Shown piece by piece: positions 8,949-16,979 of a stretch of 33,561 nt of DNA; position 1 is the stretch's first letter; each line of letters opens with the position of its first letter. The stretch lies in NCBI GenBank assembly GCA_026461505.1, contig JAPJMW010000139.1:1-33561 (forward strand). The letters are read 5' to 3'. The notes beneath the pieces were generated by a model. It was given only the letters and a program-made list of their open reading frames with translations, ran no database searches and had not been told where the DNA came from. The position numbers and the translations under genes are program-made. The stretch is from Beijerinckiaceae bacterium. GTDB taxonomy: Bacteria; Pseudomonadota; Alphaproteobacteria; Rhizobiales; Beijerinckiaceae.

Positions 8949-9971
8949 CTAAAGGTGTTTGAATATACCCGCAATGTGAGACGCACGCTTGAGGCTTGCC
9001 TCGATCCTCTGCTGCCACTTCGGGCCAAAATCTAGGGCCGTATGGTATGCCTCAATAAGGTCATCGGGCCGGTCTTCCGCCAGTACCCTGATGAGAAACT
9101 CTGCTTGCATGAGGTCCTTGTGGGATTTTAGGGCATCGGGGCCGGACAGCCGACGATCAGCCACAATGAGTTTATGAATGGCAAATCTTTCCGGTCTGGG
9201 GATTGTAACGAGCGCGCCGCTTCGGTAGATAACGGCCGCTTGAATGGGGTCTGCAATTAAATAATTGAGGTGATGCAGGGATTGAGCGTGCACGCCGAGG
9301 GACGGCAACTCACGCATGCCCTCGTCATCGGAGAAGGATGGGGTTAGAAATTCGATTAAGGTTTCGCCAGCCGACTGCCGCCACTTCCAAACCTGGTTTG
9401 GCTCGAGACCGGGGACGGGGGTGAAGGATAAGTCTTTCAAGACATCATTTAGGGCAGGTGAGGCTGTATCCTCGATCGCAAGCGACAAGCGCTCGAATGC
9501 CGCAATGTCAATGTCGTTTGTGGTTGACGCCTGGTCCACTTTCAGGCGAACACCTAACTCGCCCTCATAGAGCCGGAATGCGTGCGTCCCGACGATTGTT
9601 CCGCCGAGACGGAATGTTCCTGCCGCCGCGAGCGCCGAAAATAGGGACCCCGTGCCTGCGTCGGCACCCATATAATTCTCGGCCCTCAGCAGTCGAATAA
9701 GTCGACGCCGCTCCGACATATTCCTAATTGCATTACCTTGAAGGGAACGAAAGCGCGCCAGTCGCTCCCGAATTTCTTCCGTGTCTGGGCCAATATAGTT
9801 TGTCTTGACGGTGTCGCCCACTCGGTAGCTGTCATACCAAAATGCGCTCTTCCCGCGAGTTTTTCGGACGGGGCTTCCCCGTAATTCTGACAAGGAGAAG
9901 TCTTTTAATTGCACCAAAAGATCGTGGTAGGCGGAGTGAGCGAGTGTCGAGTGGCGCTGAAACAATTGCAT
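8949..9971 (-). CDS. GSU2403-family (NTP_transf_8-like) nucleotidyltransferase-fold protein
   Basis: Its central portion has the pattern of the nucleotidyltransferase-fold family known as GSU2403/NTP_transf_8. A glycine-rich strand (LGGTIVGTHAFRLYEG) is followed by TTNDIDIAAF, whose DID would be the metal-binding acidic pair. Numbered from the TTG at 10013, these lie at about residues 136-151 and 164-173. A C-terminal helical part carries RPERFAIHKLIVADRR. I prefer ATG at 9971 (340 aa). The in-frame TTG at 10013 would add 14 residues that run through a repeated TTGGGCAA element more likely to be regulatory DNA. No Shine-Dalgarno is visible for either start. Cellular role unknown; the fold is shared with antitoxin/toxin-type and tRNA-modifying nucleotidyltransferases. 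It is divergent from the 10312 gene. Confidence 0.7.
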   Translation of the reverse strand: MQLFQRHSTLAHSAYHDLLVQLKDFSLSELRGSPVRKTRGKSAFWYDSYRVGDTVKTNYIGPDTEEIRERLARFRSLQGNAIRNMSERRRLIRLLRAENYMGADAGTGSLFSALAAAGTFRLGGTIVGTHAFRLYEGELGVRLKVDQASTTNDIDIAAFERLSLAIEDTASPALNDVLKDLSFTPVPGLEPNQVWKWRQSAGETLIEFLTPSFSDDEGMRELPSLGVHAQSLHHLNYLIADPIQAAVIYRSGALVTIPRPERFAIHKLIVADRRLSGPDALKSHKDLMQAEFLIRVLAEDRPDDLIEAYHTALDFGPKWQQRIEASLKRASHIAGIFKHL

Positions 9972-9983
9972 GGCTTGTGTATG

Positions 9984-10085
9984 TTGCCCAACATTAAAAT
10001 TACCGTAGGGCAAAATAACATAAGCTTTTACTGGCCGTCAAACATTATTGCCCAACTTAAAATATTTTGTTGGGCAATAATGTTT
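9984..10085. promoter_or_regulatory. Repeated TTGGGCAA elements with a 17-bp perfect palindrome (candidate operator)
   Basis: AAACATTATTGCCCAAC at 10040-10056 is matched exactly by its inverse complement at 10069-10085, around a 12-nt AT-only loop. TTGCCCAAC followed by (A)TTAAAAT also occurs at 9984-10000 and 10048-10063, two direct copies 64 bp apart, about six helical turns. A degenerate half-site (AGGGCAAAATAA) lies near 10007-10018. On the minus strand a TTGACG (about 10041-10036) could be a -35 box inside this array. The position just upstream of the nucleotidyltransferase suggests autoregulation or regulation by the divergent gene. There is no T-tract, so a terminator is less likely. 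Confidence 0.6.
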
Positions 10086-10122
10086 TGTTTATTTCCCTAA
10101 ATCGAAGCCAAGGCCGTCTGAA

Positions 10123-10167
10123 GCTCGGCTTTGCGGGTCAGGCGGTCGGCGCCCCCAAGAGCCGAGC
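10123..10167. repeat. 8-bp perfect inverted repeat in the divergent intergenic region
   Basis: GCTCGGCT at 10123-10130 pairs with AGCCGAGC at 10160-10167 across a GC-rich 29-nt spacer. It lies between the palindromic operator-like array and the 10312 gene, about 145 nt before that gene's start. No T-run follows on either strand. The rest of 10168-10311 shows no gene or recognisable motif. Confidence 0.35.
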
Positions 10168-10311
10168 AGGAACCCGAGATATTTCTACCTTGCGCCTGAT
10201 GAATAAGGGTCTTCCAAAGTCCTCGTTAAAAGAGGGGGCTGTCGGAGAAAAAGTTTTGTGTTCTGCGCCAGCCTCATAAATTAAATTAGCGTCTACGATC
10301 ACTCGCTAAAG

Positions 10312-10989
10312 ATGTTTCAGCAATCCATTCGCGCGCTTCCTATTGACATTATAGATGTATTTGAATATTCATTTTTAATGATCAAAAATACTGAACTGGA
10401 TCGGCTGTCGATTTCACACGGCCAAATATTGTGGGTCATCGACAGTCTGAACTTTGTATCCTGGCTCACTCGCCCCGCGCTCGACTCCGTTCTCAAGAAA
10501 TTTCGCCTGAATAAGGTCCCCGACTTCGACAGGCTCGGGCAAGCGGGCCGTGCGGGTGCAGATTTTGTCTATGGCTTTACTGAAGTCATGGATTGTGTGG
10601 TGGCCATGAAGCTCGTCTCTGACGGATTGGCCTTCCGTCACGTGGTCGGCCTCATGAAATTTGACCCCGAAAAGCTGCGTCAGTGCTACCGGCGAGCCTA
10701 TTTTGAGGCCGAGAGTGGCACGGGCGTGCCGCTTCGCGTGTCGTCTGACGACGGAAGGCATCTATCGATTTCGGGGCTTGTTTTGGATTTCAAGGCACAA
10801 ATTTCAAGGTCGGGCGCGCTTTCCACCCCCGGCCCAATTTTGCTTGACCCTTGGCAGGCGCTCGAGCGCTACACGGGCAATTACGTCAATTTTCACCCCA
10901 CGGGCTTGGCAAGGCTGAGCCAACTCGCGACCGAAGCCGTTCGCCTCGCCGTGGTGGCGCCCCCCGTCAAGCGCGGCCGTAAGTCCTGA
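10312..10989 (+). CDS. Hypothetical protein, possible HTH-containing regulator
   Basis: A 225-residue protein I do not recognise with confidence. Residues about 48-116 have a pattern loosely like a MerR-type winged helix: VSWLTRPALDSVLKKF, then VPDFDRLGQAG, then FTEVMDCVVAMKLVSDGLAFRHVVGLM. It is followed by a helical stretch and a basic C-terminus (VKRGRKS). A DNA-binding role is therefore possible, and the palindromic array upstream would be a natural target; both are inference. ATG at 10312 has only a weak purine run (TAAAG) before it, and ATG at 10378 is an alternative. It is co-directional with the 11123 gene but 133 nt apart, with an AT-rich promoter-like stretch (two TTGAC boxes near 11019-11030) in the gap. 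Confidence 0.5.
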   Translation: MFQQSIRALPIDIIDVFEYSFLMIKNTELDRLSISHGQILWVIDSLNFVSWLTRPALDSVLKKFRLNKVPDFDRLGQAGRAGADFVYGFTEVMDCVVAMKLVSDGLAFRHVVGLMKFDPEKLRQCYRRAYFEAESGTGVPLRVSSDDGRHLSISGLVLDFKAQISRSGALSTPGPILLDPWQALERYTGNYVNFHPTGLARLSQLATEAVRLAVVAPPVKRGRKS

Positions 10990-11122
10990 TCCTGACGTCG
11001 GAAGGTGCATCATACTATTGACGCTTGACATAATATAGTTGTATTTGTACCTATATTTAGAAAGCGCACTTCCCACCCTCGGCTCTCCTGCCGAGGAGGC
11101 TACCGTTTAAGGAGACACCGCC

Positions 11123-12154
11123 ATGGCCGTTCCGAAAGAGAGGCCCCCGCAATCGCCGCCGCCTTCCACTGGTTTGGGCGATAGTGGGGGCGACGAGATT
11201 GACTTGGCGCTCTCCATGCGCGCCATGCGCGGCGACCTTCGCGCCGCCAGCTTCCTGCGGAAGTCGGGGCAGGAGCCGATCACTTCCTCAATCGATCTCG
11301 GCTCCATGAAGACGGCCGGCGATCTCGTTCAGGCACAGGGGAAGATCGTGCGGGCAGCGGCGCGGGGGCAAATCTCGGCGGGGGACGCAAAGAAGTTGGG
11401 CGACCAAGTCGAGCTCCTTGGGAAGGCGCTCGAGCGTGATCAGTTCGCACGTAAGTTAAGCGAATTATCGGCCAAAGTGGGCACTACCAAAAAGGCTGTC
11501 GTGCATAAGCTACTCAACGAGCAGGCTTCACTCTTGGAAGGCCAAATCAAAGCCTACATCAAAAAGGAGGACCAGTCTTGGGAGGAGTTTCATGTAAAGC
11601 ACGGATCTAGGGCCTTTGAAGTCTTCATCACAAACGATATTTTGGGGCGCTTATATTTGCTATCCGGGATGGGGCATTTGGAGTTTATCCGTCTCGGCGT
11701 TGACAATCTCCTACCGCGCTCCATGCAAGAAATCTTTGACAATTTGGGTGACTTCGTGCGCCCCAAGGAGAACACCACCAGCCTTACGAGGCGCCGCTTC
11801 GTTTCAAAATTTGCTGCACCAGACCGCTGGAAGCCAAGCGGCTGGTCGTGCAACTGCAGAAATATATCCACGGCTTGGGTTCAAAGTGACTTGCGTTTTG
11901 CGGACAACCTCCAGATTTACTGCGACGCCTGCCACAAATTGGCGGGTTGGGGTACGCCCCAAGAATTTAAGTGTGCCCAAGAGGAGGGGCTCGCGTCGCT
12001 GCTTGATCGCGCTCAAGAGGCCCTCGTCGCAAAACTCAAACCCGCTCCCGTCATGGGTGTTGAGGCCTATTTGAAGGCCAAAAATATCCGCTTCGCCAGC
12101 GACCGGAAGGACGACATCGACGAGCCAACATTAGACGACATGGACGACGAATAG
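11123..12154 (+). CDS. Hypothetical protein with DUF5681-like helical region and four-Cys cluster
   Basis: A 343-residue soluble protein. Its Pro-rich N-terminus is followed by a helical segment (about residues 34-118, with MRGDLRAASFL, AAARGQISAGDAKKL and ELLGKALERDQF). This resembles the C-terminal part of DUF5681 proteins, which are often small-terminase-like and mobile-element associated. Residues 242-270 carry CNC (C243, C245) and CDAC (C267, C270), a plausible zinc ribbon. The C-terminus is very acidic. ATG at 11123 has AAGGAG 8 nt upstream, a good ribosome site. It is the first gene of a tight three-gene cassette, 4 nt before the next gene. Function unknown; the family resemblance is from memory of pattern, not from a search. 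Confidence 0.6.
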   Translation: MAVPKERPPQSPPPSTGLGDSGGDEIDLALSMRAMRGDLRAASFLRKSGQEPITSSIDLGSMKTAGDLVQAQGKIVRAAARGQISAGDAKKLGDQVELLGKALERDQFARKLSELSAKVGTTKKAVVHKLLNEQASLLEGQIKAYIKKEDQSWEEFHVKHGSRAFEVFITNDILGRLYLLSGMGHLEFIRLGVDNLLPRSMQEIFDNLGDFVRPKENTTSLTRRRFVSKFAAPDRWKPSGWSCNCRNISTAWVQSDLRFADNLQIYCDACHKLAGWGTPQEFKCAQEEGLASLLDRAQEALVAKLKPAPVMGVEAYLKAKNIRFASDRKDDIDEPTLDDMDDE

Positions 12155-12158
12155 CATC

Positions 12159-12770
12159 ATGAAAACTTCACCTCGAAAATACGCCGCGCGGCCCGCCGCA
12201 CACAACCTCGCCGCACCAAGCGACGTCGATCAATTTTTTCCCCTGCCGCACTGCTTCAGCAAGGAAGATGAGGGCCAGTTTCGTGCCCTGCGACAGCACA
12301 TCATGGCCTCCGTGGAGCCAGAAAACTTTCTTGAGCGCGCCTACGCCAATGAGATGGCCCACCTCCTGTGGCAAGTCAGGCTAAACCAAGCACGCATTGA
12401 AAGCCTCACAGTGAACGCCAGCGAGGAGGGCCTCGTCCGCCTCCTAACGGGCCGCTGCGACGACCTCCCCAATCTGATCAAGGGCCTTCGCCGACGCGAC
12501 CACGACGCCGTCAAGACTGTGGAAGCCCTCCTCAAAGATTTCAACCTCACCCAAGTCGACATTGACGCGCACGCCCACGCCGCAATTGCGTCGGACGTGC
12601 TTCACCTCGAGCGTGACTGCGACGCCAAGAGAGACCAATTTGATCGCCTCGTTCAAAATTTCGAAAAACGCCGCTTTCTAATCGCCGAGCGGATCAGTCG
12701 CCTGGCCGAGATGGCGCGGAAGGAAATCGCGCCACCGCCGCCTCCCATGCTGGAGAATGAAGGTGATTAA
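12159..12770 (+). CDS. Hypothetical helical protein of an alphaproteobacterial conserved cassette
   Basis: A 203-residue, almost wholly alpha-helical protein with a Pro-rich C-terminal tail (APPPPPM). The pattern ERAYANEMAHLLWQVRLN, then EEGLVRLL, then a GL-like/NLTQVDIDAHAHAAIASDV stretch and an EKRRFLIAERISRLAE ending resembles a family of unnamed proteins in rhizobia and relatives. Those proteins share an '...WVRDVVDLTWE..RLRRLK...EARR...REIDRHR' layout and often sit beside 'NALRHGLS' proteins. The resemblance is by eye. It starts 4 nt after the Cys-cluster gene and overlaps the following gene by 14 nt, so all three are surely co-transcribed. No catalytic motif is visible. Confidence 0.6.
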   Translation: MKTSPRKYAARPAAHNLAAPSDVDQFFPLPHCFSKEDEGQFRALRQHIMASVEPENFLERAYANEMAHLLWQVRLNQARIESLTVNASEEGLVRLLTGRCDDLPNLIKGLRRRDHDAVKTVEALLKDFNLTQVDIDAHAHAAIASDVLHLERDCDAKRDQFDRLVQNFEKRRFLIAERISRLAEMARKEIAPPPPPMLENEGD

Positions 12771-13239
12771 GAACCAAAATCCAGGTGGCACCAAACGCCG
12801 CACGGGACCCAAGACGGAGCGCGGCAAGCGTCACTCTTCCCGCAACGCCCTGCGCCACGGCCTCTCGACGCCGATTGAGTACGACCCGCATTACTTAACT
12901 TTGATCGATCCACTTTCGCGCGCAATCTTGGGCGACGACGTAAACCCCGCTCACCTCCCGCGCGCCCGCAAGGTCGCCCAGGCCCTCCTAGAGGTCGATC
13001 GCCTCAGGCGCTTCGCGGTACAGGGCGGCCATCCTGCAAGGACCGCCCTCCGTCAATCATATGCGGAAAGCAGTCTGGCACGCGGAGCCCCGGAGGCCTC
13101 CAGTCGATACTTATCGAGAGCCTACGGCCGCCTAAGGTCGAGCATCAAGCGCCTCGACGAAGCTCAATGGCGCGCGCATGCTTCCATTCACCCAAGGCCT
13201 GACGGCATTGCGCCAATTGAAGTCGATTTAAGCCAATGA
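12757..13239 (+). CDS. Small basic hypothetical protein with GPKTERGK...SRNALRHGLS motif
   Basis: A 160-residue, Arg-rich protein. Its N-terminus has the recurring motif GPKTERGKRHSSRNALRHGL (residues about 17-36), found in many uncharacterised bacterial proteins of about 100-250 aa, often with genes like the one before it. The rest is helical and Arg/Ala-rich, compatible with nucleic-acid binding, though no known DNA-binding fold is evident. ATG at 12757 lies inside the end of the preceding gene (14-nt overlap), so translation is probably coupled. It closes the cassette; the next 249 nt are AT-rich and empty before the GT8 gene. Confidence 0.65.
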   Translation: MKVIKNQNPGGTKRRTGPKTERGKRHSSRNALRHGLSTPIEYDPHYLTLIDPLSRAILGDDVNPAHLPRARKVAQALLEVDRLRRFAVQGGHPARTALRQSYAESSLARGAPEASSRYLSRAYGRLRSSIKRLDEAQWRAHASIHPRPDGIAPIEVDLSQ

Positions 13240-13488
13240 ACACTCCAATACGAACGGCAGATGGGGACATCACATAGTCAATTTTGCAAAACGAATTCAA
13301 AAACAATATATTTTCCAGTCCCTTAGTTTTAAACAATCTAAATCGCTATGTTGGGTAATGACCGGTTGAACTGAGAACTTCGAGGATGAGTAGACTTGCC
13401 AGGAGAGTGCAGTTAAGGGTCCACTGAGTAAAAAATACGAATCTTTGCAAAAAATGCCTGTATTTTAATTGGTATTGGGGACTTAAAA
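13240..13488. other. AT-rich intergenic gap at the right edge of the accessory islet
   Basis: No gene is supported here. The stretch is AT-rich, in sharp contrast to the preceding GC-rich cassette, and so probably marks the return to the polysaccharide locus. TTGGGTAATG at 13351-13360 is one base away from the TTGGGCAAT motif of the islet's operator-like array, but a single imperfect copy is weak. GGGGAC at about 13478-13483 is the ribosome site of the GT8 gene. I see no terminator, att site or repeat. Confidence 0.4.
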
Positions 13489-14397
13489 ATGGCCAAAGAT
13501 GTGGCAATTGTTGCATGTTGCGACCCAAAGATGCTGCCCGGGGCGTGCTGCGCACTGCTTTCGGCCTACCGTCACATTCCCGGCCGCAAAGCTACATTCT
13601 TTCTGATCGTTAGGGACGCCAGTGACACTGATCGTCAGGCGATTGAGCGATTTCAGGAAGTTCACTCGATAGCCATATCCGTCACTTACGTGACCGGAGA
13701 GGATTTATTTGAAGAAATTAGGGGATTTGGAGCCTATGCCCTTAGGCTTCAATTGGACGCATTTTTGGGCGATAAATTTGAGCGTGTGCTTTATCTCGAC
13801 AGCGACACGATCGTCATTGCCGATTTAGGACCACTTTTTGATCTTGATTTCAAAGGCAACTTAATTGCGGCCGTTGATGATTTCATGAAGGAAATTCCTC
13901 ACAATATAAAGCGCTGCGAGAGTTTGGGGCTGAAATTTGGTCAATATTTTAATTCCGGCGTGATCTTATTTAATTGGACCGCGGATGCGTCAGAACAGCT
14001 CTTCTCTAAGACACGGAAAGTTATTATTTCGCGCAAATTGCGTATTCCTGATCAGGATGCACTCAATGAAGTAGTCGCCAATCGTTGGCTACGACTGCCC
14101 GTTGGATGGAATTTTGGGTCGCCCTTCCACTCGCGTTTATCGCTAAATCCAAAGATTGTGCATTTCACTGGCGGGGGCAAGGGCCGTAAGCCTTGGGAGG
14201 CGGCCTCGATCGGGCTTCATAAGAATTATCGGGCTTTTTATGTCGATGCCTTGAACAATACCCCTTGGAGCGACTTTGTTCAGGCGGGTAATTGGAAGGA
14301 TCGCTTTCAGGGTGAAATGCGGGCGTTTATTGAGGGTATTAGGCGCTATTCCAATGTGTTGGGATTTTTGAAGCGGCATCGGCCGGAGAATATTTAA
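13489..14397 (+). CDS. Family 8 glycosyltransferase (LPS glycosyltransferase type)
   Basis: A 302-residue retaining GT-A enzyme of the GT8 family (LPS galactosyl/glucosyltransferases and glycogenin). Clear landmarks are the metal-binding DSD at residues 104-106 within ERVLYLDSDTIV, the YFNSGVILFNW segment (153-163), PDQDALNEV (188-195), and the C-terminal VHFTGGGKGRKPW (224-236), whose His and Lys contact the donor phosphates. It would extend lipopolysaccharide core or a similar glycan at the inner membrane. ATG at 13489 follows GGGGAC. It is 43 nt before the DUF6165 gene on the same strand. Confidence 0.92.
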   Translation: MAKDVAIVACCDPKMLPGACCALLSAYRHIPGRKATFFLIVRDASDTDRQAIERFQEVHSIAISVTYVTGEDLFEEIRGFGAYALRLQLDAFLGDKFERVLYLDSDTIVIADLGPLFDLDFKGNLIAAVDDFMKEIPHNIKRCESLGLKFGQYFNSGVILFNWTADASEQLFSKTRKVIISRKLRIPDQDALNEVVANRWLRLPVGWNFGSPFHSRLSLNPKIVHFTGGGKGRKPWEAASIGLHKNYRAFYVDALNNTPWSDFVQAGNWKDRFQGEMRAFIEGIRRYSNVLGFLKRHRPENI

Positions 14398-14440
14398 GTA
14401 ATTGCGGAATTATGTAAGCTTTTTTAGGGGTTAAGTCGAA

Positions 14441-14848
14441 GTGAATACCAATATGGAAAATGCTAAGATCTTTGTTGAAGTAGGAGCGGGGGAGTTAATT
14501 GATAAAATTACGATTTTATTGATTAAGCTGAAGCGTATTTCTGACCCCTCAAAGCTTCTAAATATTACCCATGAGCTCGAAACTCTAAGGCCCGCGCGGC
14601 AGCGTCTTGTTGATATATACCCAGGGGTTGAGATACTCGAAACGGAACTTCAGGTGGTTAACGAGGCACTTTGGATTATTGAAGATGATATCCGCGCCTG
14701 CGAGGGTGCAAAAGATTTTGGGCCCGTTTTTATTGAGTTGGCGCGCTCGGTCTATATCCAGAATGACAAGCGGGCCGAGCTCAAAAAGAAGATCAACCTC
14801 CTCTGCAATGCAAGTATAATTGAGGAAAAATCATATCAGAGTTTTTGA
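14441..14848 (+). CDS. DUF6165 family protein
   Basis: A compact 135-residue protein with the whole family pattern: VEVGAGELIDKITILLIKL near the start, a central VNEALWIIEDDIRACE, then FIELARSVYIQNDKRAELKK and a C-terminal EEKSY. The family has no established biochemical role but is commonly found beside glycosyltransferase genes, as here. It is short, helical and probably cytosolic, without a membrane segment. I take GTG at 14441 because AGGGGT lies about 9 nt upstream; ATG at 14453 is less well placed. Its 3' end overlaps the converging heptosyltransferase-like gene by 13 nt. Confidence 0.85.
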   Translation: MNTNMENAKIFVEVGAGELIDKITILLIKLKRISDPSKLLNITHELETLRPARQRLVDIYPGVEILETELQVVNEALWIIEDDIRACEGAKDFGPVFIELARSVYIQNDKRAELKKKINLLCNASIIEEKSYQSF

Positions 14849-15768
14849 TTTTTTCTGATCAACTCAATGCAACTCGACAGCACGGTCTCTGGTTGTAATG
14901 AATTGAGATCTTTAACTTCAATGATGTGGAGAAACGCGTCGAGGCCAATTTGGCGTGCATTCGCGTGTGGGCCAAACAGCGCAATGCCGCTAACGCCGAG
15001 ATAGGCTGCGAGGTGGGTGGGGCCGCTATCATTGCCGATTACCAATGACGCCTTTTTCATTAAACCCGCCAGGAGGTTGAAGGAAACTGGCCGACCACCC
15101 TTCATTATGGCTTTGCAGGGTAATTCCCGACACAGTTCCAACTCGTCCGGACCCGGTGCGGTTATGACTGTATATCCCCTTCCAATCAAAAGGGACGTTA
15201 GGGCCGCATAATAAGGCCAACGCTTCTGGGGATGTCGAGCGGAACTGCCCGGTAAGAGCAGCACAAAGCCGGGGCTTAATCCTTCCATTTTAAGAAGGTC
15301 ATCCGCATCGTCAACCATCCAGCTAACATCAGGATGGAGCGTGTGTTGTGTTTTTATTCCAGTACTCTCCAATTGGATGACAGCGCGCTCCAGGACAGAG
15401 ATTGAGCGGCCAAGACGCTTTGCTAAAGCCTGATTGTAGGCCTCGTCCTTTTGGCTCCAATCGCCGCCAAGCCAACCACGGTAGAGCAGGCTGCGCTTGC
15501 TGTTTTGTAAATCGACGATCAGGTCAAATTTCTCGTCGATTAGCGTTTGACGCAGGCGCCACAGTGCCAAAACATTATATCGTGGTTGGCGTTCGTCAAT
15601 CAGGATACGATCAATCCAGGGGCAGCGTTCAAAAATACGCCGATAAGGTTTGGTTGTTAGAACGGTAACCTCATCCTGCGGAAATTGTAGTCGAACATCG
15701 TGAATAGCTCCCTCCGATTGAAGGGCATCTCCAAATGCGCCAAGGCGGATGATGAGAATTTTTTTCAT
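14836..15768 (-). CDS. Family 9 glycosyltransferase (ADP-heptose:LPS heptosyltransferase type)
   Basis: A 310-residue GT-B enzyme of the heptosyltransferase family. Residues 1-15 (MKKILIIRLGAFGDA) are the classic N-terminus. LLPGSSARHPQKRWP follows in the C-terminal domain, then GNDSGPTHLAAYLG, the donor-binding signature. Members transfer L,D-heptose or other sugars to the LPS inner core. The reading frame continues upstream to 15852, but I choose ATG at 15768. It begins the canonical sequence and overlaps the TGA of the GT4 gene as ATGA, a sign of coupled translation. Confidence 0.9.
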   Translation of the reverse strand: MKKILIIRLGAFGDALQSEGAIHDVRLQFPQDEVTVLTTKPYRRIFERCPWIDRILIDERQPRYNVLALWRLRQTLIDEKFDLIVDLQNSKRSLLYRGWLGGDWSQKDEAYNQALAKRLGRSISVLERAVIQLESTGIKTQHTLHPDVSWMVDDADDLLKMEGLSPGFVLLLPGSSARHPQKRWPYYAALTSLLIGRGYTVITAPGPDELELCRELPCKAIMKGGRPVSFNLLAGLMKKASLVIGNDSGPTHLAAYLGVSGIALFGPHANARQIGLDAFLHIIEVKDLNSLQPETVLSSCIELIRKNQKL

Positions 15769-16898
15769 GCGGCTTGTATGCTTGTTGCCGCGTGTTTTCG
15801 AAGGACGTCCTTGATGATCGTATCTAGTCGTGTGATCGCAAAATCCCAACATAATTCATGCTGAGCGCGATGAGCCGCCGCGAGACCCATTTCACGCCGC
15901 ATTGATTCATCACTTAAAAGAAGTCCAATGGCACGGGCGAGATCACCTTCGCTCTTACGATCGATACAAAGGCCGGTTTTTCCATTCAATACGGCATCCA
16001 CACCACCGCCAACAACGCTCGCAATACTTGGGACGCCGTACCATCCAGCCTCAATATAGGAAATTCCAAAGCCTTCGACGGAGTGCCCTATTTCTCGAGT
16101 AGGCATAACAAATATCGTTGCACGTGTAAGCAGCGCCGCACGCTCCGCGTCATTCACGCGACCGAGAAATACAACATGTTCTCCGACGCCTAATTGTTGA
16201 GAAAGAGCTTCTAAGCGTGGTCGATCATCGCCGCCGCCACCGATTGCATAGATCAGATCCGGATAGGTTTTGACCAATTCCGGCAAAGCTACAATGACAT
16301 CATCAATCCCTTTGCGCGGCTCAAGTCGCGCGACCGTGGTAAGGATCGGACCTTGTGTATGCAGGCGTTGGTCTATGTTAGCCAATGCGTCGGGCGTTGC
16401 CGTTGCTTGCGGCTCAACAGGTGGATGAAAAATAGAAATTTTGAGATCAGCAACGCCAAATTTTTTGAGTAAATCGGCGGTGAAATGCGAATTTGCGATG
16501 CAGTGATTGGCTCGTGCCAATGCCGCTTTGATGCGTTGTCCCTTGGTCGAATTGGGATCTTCTTGTAACTCATTGCCATGCGCGAATGTTACGATCGGTA
16601 TTTTGAGATCACCGACATATTCGAGGCTTTTCCAAGAGTCGGCGATGAGTATCGATGCCGAAGACGAGTTCGCCATTTGTCGAACGTGTCGGCTTTTTAA
16701 CCAGCGACGGATCGGTTTAAAGCCTCCAAATCGCCGTACGAGGAAGGAGAAAGCCAATTCTGGCTTATCCGAGCGAATAGGATCAGCTAGCACAGTTACG
16801 GACGCACCAGACTTGCTCAACCGATCCGCGGCGCTACCGATGAGTGTTTCAATTCCCCCAATATCGGGCGGAAAACACTGGGTTGAGAACAAGATCAT
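15765..16898 (-). CDS. Family 4 (GT-B) glycosyltransferase
   Basis: A 377-residue GT-B glycosyltransferase. The N-terminal ILFSTQCFPPDIGGIETLI shows the GG acceptor-side loop of GT4 enzymes. VARLEPRKGIDDVI opens the C-terminal domain, and VEGFGISYIEAGWYGVPSIA holds the EX7E pair. It belongs to the same probable lipopolysaccharide or capsule assembly set as the GT9 enzyme it overlaps by 4 nt. The ATG at 16898 lacks a strong ribosome site. Donor and acceptor are not predictable. Confidence 0.9.
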   Translation of the reverse strand: MILFSTQCFPPDIGGIETLIGSAADRLSKSGASVTVLADPIRSDKPELAFSFLVRRFGGFKPIRRWLKSRHVRQMANSSSASILIADSWKSLEYVGDLKIPIVTFAHGNELQEDPNSTKGQRIKAALARANHCIANSHFTADLLKKFGVADLKISIFHPPVEPQATATPDALANIDQRLHTQGPILTTVARLEPRKGIDDVIVALPELVKTYPDLIYAIGGGGDDRPRLEALSQQLGVGEHVVFLGRVNDAERAALLTRATIFVMPTREIGHSVEGFGISYIEAGWYGVPSIASVVGGGVDAVLNGKTGLCIDRKSEGDLARAIGLLLSDESMRREMGLAAAHRAQHELCWDFAITRLDTIIKDVLRKHAATSIQAA

Positions 16899-16979
16899 CG
16901 CACTATGCCCTAAGCCGCCGCTTTTAAGAAGGCGACGGAGGCTTTTAGCATGGCTGATACCTTAACGACGAGACTAAAT

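Noticed and set aside
10040-10085. Rho-independent terminator at the 17-bp palindrome
   Set aside because: It lies between divergent genes rather than after one, the loop is long, and no clean T-run follows; an operator reading fits better.
10804-11076. 90-codon minus-strand frame overlapping the 10312 gene
   Set aside because: Shadow of a better-supported + strand gene, without ribosome site or motif.
13351-13360. TTGGGTAATG as a second operator copy or att-like islet boundary
   Set aside because: Single, one-mismatch, 10-nt match; not enough to claim a site or a direct repeat bounding the islet.
15769-15852. Upstream 28-codon extension of the heptosyltransferase-like gene
   Set aside because: It overlaps the GT4 gene and lacks family sequence; the ATGA overlap start at 15768 begins the canonical N-terminus.
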